Notes under the pieces: model-generated
The model's input: only the letters and a program-made list of their open reading frames with translations
What the model was told of the DNA's origin: nothing
Database searches by the model: none
Shown here: in pieces, positions 27,268-34,472 of the stretch
How positions within the stretch are numbered: position 1 is the stretch's first letter
Layout: each line of letters opens with the position of its first letter
NCBI RefSeq assembly: GCF_014643375.1
Contig: NZ_BMJJ01000002.1
Location: forward strand, 310,345 to 374,344
From: Aureimonas glaciei
GTDB lineage: Bacteria; Pseudomonadota; Alphaproteobacteria; Rhizobiales; Rhizobiaceae
Direction of reading: 5' to 3'
Length of the DNA stretch: 64,000 nucleotides
Program-made: the position numbers and the translations under genes

Positions 27268-27404
27268 TAGTCATCCCGGGCTTGACCCGGGACCCATGCC
27301 GAAGCGCCGAACCGATGCGCTCCGTGTCAGGACATAACCCTCCTGAACCGGAGAGGCGGCGGAACCGCCTCGGCATGGGTCCCGGGTCAAGCCCGGGATG
27401 ACTA
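27268..27404. repeat. Composite palindromic intergenic element (RIME-like), copy 1
   Basis: Two 35-base arms (27268-27302 and 27370-27404) are perfect inverted copies of each other, and each arm contains its own hairpin (TCCCGGG, loop CTTGA, CCCGGGA). About 67 bases separate them. The unit recurs in altered form at 53744-53899. It lies between the binding-protein and permease genes, inside the importer operon, where it can stabilise the upstream mRNA or lower downstream expression, as REP elements do between malE and malF. Confidence 0.85.
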
Positions 27405-27546
27405 TTCGGGGTGTCGCCGCCCTTCGTTCGGGGGCACTGCTGCCCGTTGTTCGGCGGTGCCGCTGTTCGAACGGACAGCGGCGCTGCCCTTAGCGAAAGA
27501 CGGCGATGGCGGGGTGCACCGGCACCCCGCCACCGCATAGCCACCC

Positions 27547-29031
27547 CTACAGCGAGGTCATCGCGCAGGCGCTCGACGGTTCGGTCTTGGACGTGCCGGA
27601 GTCGTAGAGGATCTGCTGCTGGGCGCAGGCGATGTAGTCCATCACCGCCTGCGGGTCGGTCGACTGGCCGGTGACGAAGGAGGAATAGCCCTCCTGCTGG
27701 ATGGCCAGCATTTCCGAGTATTTCGGGTCGTGCCAGAAGTCGCGGGAACGGCCGTCCTCCAGCATGAACTTGTAGGTCTGGTTCCACGGATTGATGGAGT
27801 CGAAGTCGTCGCGCGACAGCGTCGCCTTGTCGGCCGGGTTGCCGCCGCGCTTGGCGAATTCCAGCGCCGTGTCCGGCTGGTACCACCAGTTCATGAAGTC
27901 GATGGCGACGCGCATCTTCGTCTCGTCGTTGAAGGCGTTGATCACCCACGGCTGGCCGCCCATGGAGTAGATGCGCTTGGCCGTCTCGCCGGTGCCGTGC
28001 TTGGGCGGCGGCACGACGAGCACCTTGCCCTTCAGCTCCTCGGTGATCATCGAGGGGCCGACGGCGGCCCACTGGATGGTCGAGAACACCTTGCCTTGCG
28101 TGAACACGTCGATGCCCTCGGCGATGCCGATGTTCGTCGCGCCGGGCGGACAGTATTTCAGCCAGCGCTTGAACTCCGCGAGCGAGGCGGCGTTCTCCGG
28201 CGTGTTGAGCACGCCCTCGATCTGGCCCGTCGCCGGGTCCCACAGCTCGCCGCCGCGGCTCCACAGGAAGTTGTTGAAGGCGCAGGTGGCAAAATCGTAG
28301 ACGCGGCTGTACTGCTGGGCAAAGCCCCAGCGCTGCTCGTCCGGCCGGGTGAAGAACTCGGCGATCTTCTCGAACTCGTCCATGGTCAGCGCCTCGAAGT
28401 CCTCGAAGGTCTTCGGCAGCGGCTTGCCGTATTTGGCCTGGAAGGCCTCCATTTCCTTGGGGTCTTCGAGCCAGTCCTTGCGCACGAACAGCGCCTCGAC
28501 GTCGCCCTCCTGCGGCAGGCCCCAGATGTCCTGGCTGCCGTCGGGATAGGTCATGTAGGTGTCGACGACGGTCTTGGAGTACCAGTCGATCTGCAGGCCC
28601 TTGTTGGCGGCGATGACGTCGTTGAGCTTCAGGATCCAGCCGGGCTGGGCGAGCGCGCCGAGCCACTGCGAATCCGAGATGATGATGTTGTATTCCTGGC
28701 TCTTGGTGACGAGCGAGGTCGCCGCCTTCTGGAAGAGGTCGGAGAAGGGTGCCTCGGCGAAGGCGAAGGAGACGTTGTAGCCGTACTTCTCCTTCACGTA
28801 GTCTGCGAACAGCGGCGACATCTTCACGCCGAGCGAGGAAGGCACCCAGCCGGCAATGCCGAGAATGTTCATCTCGATCGTCTGGCCCTTCAGCGGGTGC
28901 GCTTCCTGCGCCGCCAACCGGTTGATGAAGGGCGCGCTCAAAGCACCGGACAGGCCGAATGCTGCAGCGCCTTTCAAAATTGTGCGCCGCGGCAAAATAA
29001 GGCCGTGCTGATTTTTTGGGGTATTCTGCAT
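27547..29031 (-). CDS. ABC importer substrate-binding protein, CUT1/glycerol type
   Basis: 494 residues. The start at 29031 has GGAGGG 5 bases upstream. The N-terminus carries a twin-arginine-type signal (LPRRTILKGAAAFGL... ending near RLAAQEA), so the protein is probably exported folded to the periplasm. The rest is a family 1 extracellular binding protein fold with conserved aromatic residues for sugar or polyol stacking (WYQPDTALEFAKRGGNP). It is large for the class (usually 400-450) and similar in length to GlpV-type proteins. The last ~20 residues include a Cys pair (ACAQQ...SSACAM). It is the first gene of the minus-strand importer operon, divergent from the SorC-DhaK gene. Confidence 0.9.
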   Translation of the reverse strand: MQNTPKNQHGLILPRRTILKGAAAFGLSGALSAPFINRLAAQEAHPLKGQTIEMNILGIAGWVPSSLGVKMSPLFADYVKEKYGYNVSFAFAEAPFSDLFQKAATSLVTKSQEYNIIISDSQWLGALAQPGWILKLNDVIAANKGLQIDWYSKTVVDTYMTYPDGSQDIWGLPQEGDVEALFVRKDWLEDPKEMEAFQAKYGKPLPKTFEDFEALTMDEFEKIAEFFTRPDEQRWGFAQQYSRVYDFATCAFNNFLWSRGGELWDPATGQIEGVLNTPENAASLAEFKRWLKYCPPGATNIGIAEGIDVFTQGKVFSTIQWAAVGPSMITEELKGKVLVVPPPKHGTGETAKRIYSMGGQPWVINAFNDETKMRVAIDFMNWWYQPDTALEFAKRGGNPADKATLSRDDFDSINPWNQTYKFMLEDGRSRDFWHDPKYSEMLAIQQEGYSSFVTGQSTDPQAVMDYIACAQQQILYDSGTSKTEPSSACAMTSL

Positions 29032-29161
29032 AAGACCCTCCCAGTGCAACCGCGGTTGCTGCGTTTCCCTATCGACTTCTTGACGAAGTTCATGTCCTCG
29101 CGCTGTGTCCGGATCCGCTTGAAAGTTCTGCTGGACGGGACGGCGCGAATATTAGGTTGGC

Positions 29162-29192
29162 GACATTATTCAAATCAGCTACAACAAATGTC
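29162..29192. promoter_or_regulatory. Candidate SorC operator upstream of the SorC-DhaK gene
   Basis: GACATT (29162-29167) and AATGTC (29187-29192) are inverted, with ATGTCAA at 29188-29194 touching the start codon; a further CGTCAAAATGTC lies at 29202-29213. The same ATGTCAAA core makes the perfect palindrome in front of the second SorC gene (37120-37140), so related regulators probably see related sites. The position between divergent genes suits control of both. Confidence 0.4.
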
Positions 29193-29195
29193 AAG

Positions 29196-31280
29196 ATGGC
29201 TCGTCAAAATGTCTCCTCCCTCGTCCGCGACCCCGTCGCCGCCGCTCCGGCCGGCGGTGCGCCGGCTATTCCCTGGCATTTCCAGGACGACCCGCTGCTG
29301 TGGGCCGGCTGGCTCTACGTCCAAGACGGGCTGACCCAGAGCGACATCGCCAAGGTCATGGGCGTGTCCCGGGCGACGGTGAACGGCTATCTCGCCGAGG
29401 CGCGCCGGACCGGCATCGTCAGCCTGTCGATGGAGGCCACGCGTCTCGGCGAGTTCTCCGTGGCGCAGGCGCTGAAGCAGCATTTCCGGCTCGAGGCCTG
29501 CATTGTGGTTCCCGCCGCCGACCCGGCGAGCCCTTTGATCGAGCGGCTGGGCCTCGCCGGCGCGAAAGTCCTGCGCGGTCTCGTCAAGCCGGGCGACAGC
29601 ATCGGCGTCGCCTGGGGGCGGACGGTGATGGCGGTAGCGCGGGCGATGGCGCCGACTGTCGTGCCCGACCTCTCGGTGGTGCAGGCGACCGGCGGGCTGA
29701 CCGCGACCTTCGACTTCTCGCCCGAGCTCTGCGCCTCGCGTCTCGCCCAGGCGCTGGGGGCCCGCTCGATCAACATCAGCGCCCCGGCGATCGTCTCGCA
29801 TGCCGCGGTGCGCGACGTGCTGATGGCCGAGCCGATCCTCGCCGAGCAGTTCGCGCTGGCGCGCAGCGTCGACAAGATCCTCTTCGGCGTCTGCTCGACC
29901 CGGCCGGACAGCCTGATCTACGAAAGCGCGCTGGTGACGCCGGAGGACGTCGGCGATCCCGTGACCAGCCGGGCGACGGCGGTCGTCGCCGGCCGCCTGA
30001 TCGACGACCGCGGCCGGCCGATCCTCGGCGCGCTCGACGACCGCACGATCGGCCTGACGCTGGCCGAGATCGGCCGCATCCGCACGCGCATCGCCGTCGC
30101 CGGCGGCGCCGACAAGGTGCCGGCGATCCTCGCCGTGCTGCGCGGCCGCCATGCCAACATCCTCGTCACCGACGCCAAGACCGGCCACGGCATCCTGCAG
30201 GCCGAAGGCGTGCCGGCGGCGCTCGGGGCCCTGCGCGGCCGAGGCAAGACACAGCTCCAGGGAGGGACCGCCGTGAAGACCAAGAAACTGATCAACGACC
30301 CGAAGAACATCATCGAGGAAATGCTAGAGGGCATCGTCAAGGCGCATCCGACCAAGGTGCGCCAGCTTCCCGAAAATTCCCGCTCGCTGGTCGCCGTCGA
30401 CGGGCCGCGGCCCGGCAAGGTCGGCATCGTCGTCGGCGGCGGCTCCGGGCACGAGCCGTCCTTTCTTGGCTTCGTCGGCAAGGGGCTGGCCGACGCCTGC
30501 GCCGTCGGCAACGTCTTCGCCTCGCCGCCGCCGGACCCGATCCTGGAATGCACCAAGGCGGCCAGCGGTGGCGCCGGCGTCCTCTATCTCTACGGCAACT
30601 ATGCCGGCGACGTCATGAACTTCGACATGGCCGCCGAGATGGCGGCGATGGAGGACATCGAGGTGCGCACCGTCGTCACCCTCGACGACGTCGCTTCCGC
30701 CCCGCGCGACCAGCGCGACAAGCGGCGGGGCGTCGCCGGCAACTTCTTCGTCTTCAAGATCGCGGGCGCCGCGGCCGACAAGATGTGGACGCTGGACGAG
30801 GTCGAGCGCGTCGCGCAGAAGGCGAACGCGTCGACCTTCACCGTCGGCGTCGCGCTCTATCCCTGCTCGCTGCCGCAGACCCTGAAGCATAATTTCGAGA
30901 TTGGCGAGAATGAGATGGAGATCGGCATGGGCATCCATGGCGAGCCCGGCATCGTGCGCGAGCCCTTGAAGAGCGCCGACGAGGTGACCGATGCGATGCT
31001 GGAGCGCATCTTCGACGAGCTGCCGACGGAAAAGGGCGGCAAGGTCGCGGTGCTCATCAACTCGCTCGGCTCGACGCCGCTGATGGAGCTCTACGTCGTC
31101 AACCGGCGCGTCCACCAGCGGCTGGAGAAGCGCGGCATCGCGGTCCATGCCAACTGGGTCGGCACCTATTGCTCCTCGCTGGAAATGGCCGGGATGTCGG
31201 TGACGCTGATCCATCTCGACGCCGAGCTGACCGAGCTTCTCGACCACCCCTGCGACTGCGCGATGTTCCGCGCCGGCTGA
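29196..31280 (+). CDS. SorC-family regulator fused to dihydroxyacetone-kinase subunit DhaK
   Basis: 694 residues in one uninterrupted frame. Residues about 30-65 form a helix-turn-helix (LTQSDIAKVMGVSRATVNGYL), and about 80-350 the SorC sugar-phosphate-binding domain (VGVAWGRTV-like loop, GIAWGRTVMAVARAM region). From residue 360 on there is a complete DhaK domain: GGGSGHEPSF (capping His), GNYAGDVMNF (catalytic Asp) and GMGIHGEPG (the His that binds the ketone covalently). A GGAGG ribosome site and an in-frame GTG at 30273 could also yield DhaK alone (335 residues). The fusion would join ligand-controlled DNA binding with a ketone-binding kinase domain. The start ATG at 29196 has no good ribosome site. 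dhaL follows after 177 bases. Confidence 0.9.
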   Translation: MARQNVSSLVRDPVAAAPAGGAPAIPWHFQDDPLLWAGWLYVQDGLTQSDIAKVMGVSRATVNGYLAEARRTGIVSLSMEATRLGEFSVAQALKQHFRLEACIVVPAADPASPLIERLGLAGAKVLRGLVKPGDSIGVAWGRTVMAVARAMAPTVVPDLSVVQATGGLTATFDFSPELCASRLAQALGARSINISAPAIVSHAAVRDVLMAEPILAEQFALARSVDKILFGVCSTRPDSLIYESALVTPEDVGDPVTSRATAVVAGRLIDDRGRPILGALDDRTIGLTLAEIGRIRTRIAVAGGADKVPAILAVLRGRHANILVTDAKTGHGILQAEGVPAALGALRGRGKTQLQGGTAVKTKKLINDPKNIIEEMLEGIVKAHPTKVRQLPENSRSLVAVDGPRPGKVGIVVGGGSGHEPSFLGFVGKGLADACAVGNVFASPPPDPILECTKAASGGAGVLYLYGNYAGDVMNFDMAAEMAAMEDIEVRTVVTLDDVASAPRDQRDKRRGVAGNFFVFKIAGAAADKMWTLDEVERVAQKANASTFTVGVALYPCSLPQTLKHNFEIGENEMEIGMGIHGEPGIVREPLKSADEVTDAMLERIFDELPTEKGGKVAVLINSLGSTPLMELYVVNRRVHQRLEKRGIAVHANWVGTYCSSLEMAGMSVTLIHLDAELTELLDHPCDCAMFRAG
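30261..30275 (+). promoter_or_regulatory. Internal ribosome binding site and GTG start for stand-alone DhaK
   Basis: GGAGG (30261-30265) lies 7 bases before an in-frame GTG (30273) followed by KTKKLINDP, exactly where free-standing DhaK proteins begin. It is the best Shine-Dalgarno sequence of this gene, better than the one at the 5' start. Confidence 0.6.
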
Positions 31281-31457
31281 CCGGCCGTCGCCGGGGCGCG
31301 CCGTCGGGACCGCTTTTCCTATGGGACGCTCCGGAAGCCGCCGTCGAGCTTGTGATCATGGGGCGCTGCCCGCCGCAGGGCGGCAGCGCCGAAACCGACC
31401 GGATCCGGCGCCGCTGCGCCGCCGTCCGACCCCGATAGACAGACCGGAGAAAACGCC

Positions 31458-32099
31458 GTGAGCGACATCACCACCACAGACCTCGTCGCCATGTTCGACG
31501 CCATCGGCGCGATGATCGAGGCGAACAAGGGCCATCTCTGCGAGCTCGACGGCGTCATCGGCGATGCCGATCACGGCGTGACGATGAGCATCGGTTTCAC
31601 CGCCGTCGGCCTCGCGCTTGCCGATCTCGACACGGCCACCGCCGACCCGACGGCGGTGTTCAACACGGCGGCGAAGAGCTTTCTCAACGCCGTCGGCGCC
31701 TCGTCCGGCCCGCTCTACGCCACCGCCTTCATGCGCGCGGGCGCCGCGGTGAAGGGCAAGCCCGTGCTCGACCGCGACGCCATGGTCGACGCCGTCGCCG
31801 CCCTGGCGAAGGGCATTCAGGACCGCGGCAAGGCCACGCGCGGCGAGAAGACCATGGTCGACGCCTGGCTCCCCGGCGCCGAGGCGGCGGAAGCCGCCCG
31901 CGCCGAAGGCCAGCCGCTCGCCGCCTGCCTCGACGCCGCCGCCAAGGCCGCGACCGAGGGCGCCGAGTCGACCAAGGCCATGCTCGCCTCCAAGGGCCGC
32001 GCCTCGCGTCTCGGCGAACGCTCGCTCGGCCACATGGACCCGGGCGCAGCCTCGGCGGCCTTGATGCTGAAGGTCATGGCGGATCACTTCGCGCGCTGA
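31458..32099 (+). CDS. dhaL: Dihydroxyacetone kinase subunit DhaL
   Basis: 213 residues of the DAK2/DhaL helical barrel. The nucleotide-Mg site is LDGVIGDADHGVTM (the Asp cluster), with an ASSGPLYATAFM loop and C-terminal RSLGHMDPGAASAALML. DhaL carries the adenine nucleotide and phosphorylates the ketone held by DhaK. No DhaM phosphotransferase gene is in the window, so the pair may use ATP directly, as dihydroxyacetone- and erythrulose-type kinases do. It stands 177 bases after the SorC-DhaK gene and is preceded by a CCGGAGAAA ribosome site. Confidence 0.93.
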   Translation: MSDITTTDLVAMFDAIGAMIEANKGHLCELDGVIGDADHGVTMSIGFTAVGLALADLDTATADPTAVFNTAAKSFLNAVGASSGPLYATAFMRAGAAVKGKPVLDRDAMVDAVAALAKGIQDRGKATRGEKTMVDAWLPGAEAAEAARAEGQPLAACLDAAAKAATEGAESTKAMLASKGRASRLGERSLGHMDPGAASAALMLKVMADHFAR

Positions 32100-32274
32100 G
32101 GGAAGGGGCGGTTGCGCGGGGAGCGTCGGGCGGTCTCGGCGTCGACGTCCCGTCGCCGGCCGTCTTCCTGGCCGTTCAGGATTGTTTCACCATGCCGGGC
32201 AAAAACGCCCGAGATCAACGGAACGTTTGCCATTGCCGTCTTAGCGTGCAGCCACCGCAGCCTGAATCCGCCCC

Positions 32275-33444
32275 ATGCACATCGATGTTCCCACCCTTTA
32301 TCTCCTGATCGTCGGCACGACCTTCGTGGCCGGGTGCCTGACGGTATGGGAGCGGCAATTCAATGCGCCGCATCGCCGTGAACTCGGGCTCTGGGCCCTC
32401 GGCTATCTCCTCATCTCCGCCGGCTGCCTGGTTCGCATCGCCGATTCAGAACTGCCGGGCTTCGTGACAGTCGGCCTGTCCAATGTCGCCGTCGGGCTGG
32501 GCTATGCCGTCATCTGCTACGGCGCGGTCCTGTTTTCCGGCAGGCGCGTCCCCCACTGGCTTCCGATGGCGCTGGTGGTGTCGGCCTTTGCCTGGCTGGC
32601 CGGCGGCTACAGCCAGCCGATGCCGCTCCGCATCGCGCTGACGTCGGCGCTGACGGGCGGCCTTTGCCTGTGGGCCGCCGCCGCGCTGTCTACGGGCCGC
32701 GCTGGCGGCCGGCCGTCGCAGAAGCTGGCGGGTACGCTGTTTGCGTTCCACGGCGGCTTCTTTGCAGTCCGTGCGCTGGTGACCAGCTTCGATCTCGGCA
32801 GCACCATCACCTTGTGGGGCAGCAACATCACCGTCACCATGTTCGAGGGCATCCTGTGGTCCGCCGCGGCGCCGATGGCGCTTCTTGTGGCGGCCCGGGA
32901 GAGGACGGAGCGCGCTCTGGTGGCCGATTGCCAGACGGACTACCTGACGGATCTCGACAACCGCCGCGCTTTCTTCGAGAAGGGGGAGCGCCTCTTGGAA
33001 AAGGCGCGCCGGGACCAGACCAGCGTCGTGCTCCTCGCCTTCGACCTCGATCATTTCAAGGCGATCAACGACCGCTTCGGCCACAGCACGGGCGACACCG
33101 TTCTCCGGCTGTTTGCCGGGGTGGCGCGCGAGGTCGTGGGCAAGAATGCCGTACTGGCCCGCCTCGGGGGCGAGGAGTTCGCGGCCGTCCTGCCCGTCCC
33201 TCTCGCCGATTCCGCCCATGACGTGGCCTCGCATGTCATGAAGCGTTTTGCGATCGAAGCCGCCCGGCCGGAAGGGCTGGGCATCGCGGCTACGGTGAGC
33301 ATCGGGATCGCGGGGTCGGCGAATCATCGCGAAGGGTTGTCGGCGCTCCTCTCCGCCGCCGACGCGGCGCTCTACCGGGCCAAGGCGCTCGGCCGGAACC
33401 GGATCGAGCGGGCTCTGCCGCATGCGCAGTCCGTCGCCGCGTAG
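32275..33444 (+). CDS. Membrane diguanylate cyclase (GGDEF)
   Basis: 389 residues. About six or seven membrane helices fill residues 1-210 with no recognised sensor family. A GGDEF domain follows (about 220-380): DYLTDLDNRRAFFE, FDLDHFKAINDRFGHSTGD, then the active-site loop LGGEEFAAVLP (GGEEF, competent) and SIGIAGS. It makes c-di-GMP at the inner membrane. No inhibitory RxxD motif is seen just before the active site (VLARLGGEEF). It lies between two catabolic modules with its own 175-base upstream region. Confidence 0.92.
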   Translation: MHIDVPTLYLLIVGTTFVAGCLTVWERQFNAPHRRELGLWALGYLLISAGCLVRIADSELPGFVTVGLSNVAVGLGYAVICYGAVLFSGRRVPHWLPMALVVSAFAWLAGGYSQPMPLRIALTSALTGGLCLWAAAALSTGRAGGRPSQKLAGTLFAFHGGFFAVRALVTSFDLGSTITLWGSNITVTMFEGILWSAAAPMALLVAARERTERALVADCQTDYLTDLDNRRAFFEKGERLLEKARRDQTSVVLLAFDLDHFKAINDRFGHSTGDTVLRLFAGVAREVVGKNAVLARLGGEEFAAVLPVPLADSAHDVASHVMKRFAIEAARPEGLGIAATVSIGIAGSANHREGLSALLSAADAALYRAKALGRNRIERALPHAQSVAA

Positions 33445-33539
33445 CAAAATGGCTTTCTTCGACTTGCCGTCCCGCCATGGTTCCTGGTTTCCGCACGACC
33501 TGTTTCAAAAGCTGGAAGTCACCTCCCGTCGAGCATGCG

Positions 33540-34043
33540 CTACCGCATCGCCGCGATGATGGTTTCAATGGGCAGGTACAGGGCCCGGCTGCCTTCCGGG
33601 TATTCGATGAACTCGGCGTGCTTCAGGTAGAAGCGCCGCGCCTCCTCATCCATGGCCTGCACCAGAACGGCCCGGATGCCGATCGTTTCCGACGCGAAGG
33701 CGATCCGACGCAGCGCGTCCGACAGGATGTCGGCGCCCAGAGCTTTGCCGGCGTCGCTGCGATTGACGGCGAGGCGTCCGAGGATCGAGATCGGGATGGT
33801 GTCCGGCGCGTTGCGCCGGAGCTTCGACGGCGCCGCCGACCGCTCCACCGCGCCCGCCGATAGGCAGAAATAGGCGGCGACCCTGGCGCCGTCGCAGACG
33901 ACATAGGTGCGGGAGAAGCGGCTTTCATTCCTCAAGGCTCTGTGCCGGAGCCATTCGTCCAGGGCCGGCTTGCCGCAGTCGAAGCGGGAGAGATCGTGCG
34001 CGGGCGTCAGGGGAACCGGCGGCGACAGCTTCAGGGGCGGCAA
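33540..34043 (-). CDS. GNAT acetyltransferase toxin, TacT-like
   Basis: 167 residues of the GNAT fold, with the subfamily pattern LTPAHDLSRFDCGKPALDEWLRHRA (split for reading at DLS) and an acetyl-CoA loop region ILGRLAVNRSDAGKALG. TacT-type toxins acetylate the amino group of aminoacyl-tRNA and stop translation. The first codon is TTG (34043), 9 bases after the antitoxin stop; a weak start is common in such pairs. The gene order antitoxin then toxin and the DUF1778 partner support the call strongly. Confidence 0.85.
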   Translation of the reverse strand: MPPLKLSPPVPLTPAHDLSRFDCGKPALDEWLRHRALRNESRFSRTYVVCDGARVAAYFCLSAGAVERSAAPSKLRRNAPDTIPISILGRLAVNRSDAGKALGADILSDALRRIAFASETIGIRAVLVQAMDEEARRFYLKHAEFIEYPEGSRALYLPIETIIAAMR

Positions 34044-34052
34044 GCGGGTCTG

Positions 34053-34388
34053 CTACTTCTGCCAGGATGGTTTGCGCGCCATCAGCGACGTCAGCTTCGG
34101 TCCCGGCGTCGGCGGACGGTCGAGCGCGTCCGCGAAGGCGTCGTAGCTCTCGCCCCCGAGCGCAAAAAGACGCTGGTCGAGCAGGATATCGATGGCGTGG
34201 AGCCGGGCGCTCTCGACCATGAACTCTGTCCGCGTCTTGCCGAGGACGGCGGCGGCCTCATCGATGAGCTGCTGCGTGCCGCTTTCGATGCGCATGTTGA
34301 TGCTGCCCCGTTTTGTTCCGGCCGATGGGCGACCGTCGACGGGAGGGAGCGTATCGTCGACCGAGGGTGAAGAGCGGGTGTCGGGCAT
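34053..34388 (-). CDS. DUF1778 antitoxin, TacA-like
   Basis: 111 residues. A disordered N-terminus (about 1-27) is followed by a ribbon-helix-helix (SINMRIESGTQQLIDEAAAVLGKTRTEFMVE), then a C-terminal segment FALGGESYDAFADALDRPP of the kind that wraps the toxin active site. RHH antitoxins of this class repress their own operon and are conditionally activated by the toxin. The N-terminal extension is longer than usual for DUF1778 (about 90-95 residues); a later start is possible. Confidence 0.88.
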   Translation of the reverse strand: MPDTRSSPSVDDTLPPVDGRPSAGTKRGSINMRIESGTQQLIDEAAAVLGKTRTEFMVESARLHAIDILLDQRLFALGGESYDAFADALDRPPTPGPKLTSLMARKPSWQK

Positions 34389-34472
34389 CTCGAAATAGTG
34401 TCATCCGTCTACACAATGTCAATACAACTCTCGCCGCAGCCAGCTTGGTCGCCGCGCTTCGTCTCCCCTGCC

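Noticed and set aside
27105-27546. A small gene in the gap between binding-protein and permease genes
   Set aside because: The gap is filled by the inverted repeat and GC-rich flanks; open frames there run through the palindrome and have no coding signs.
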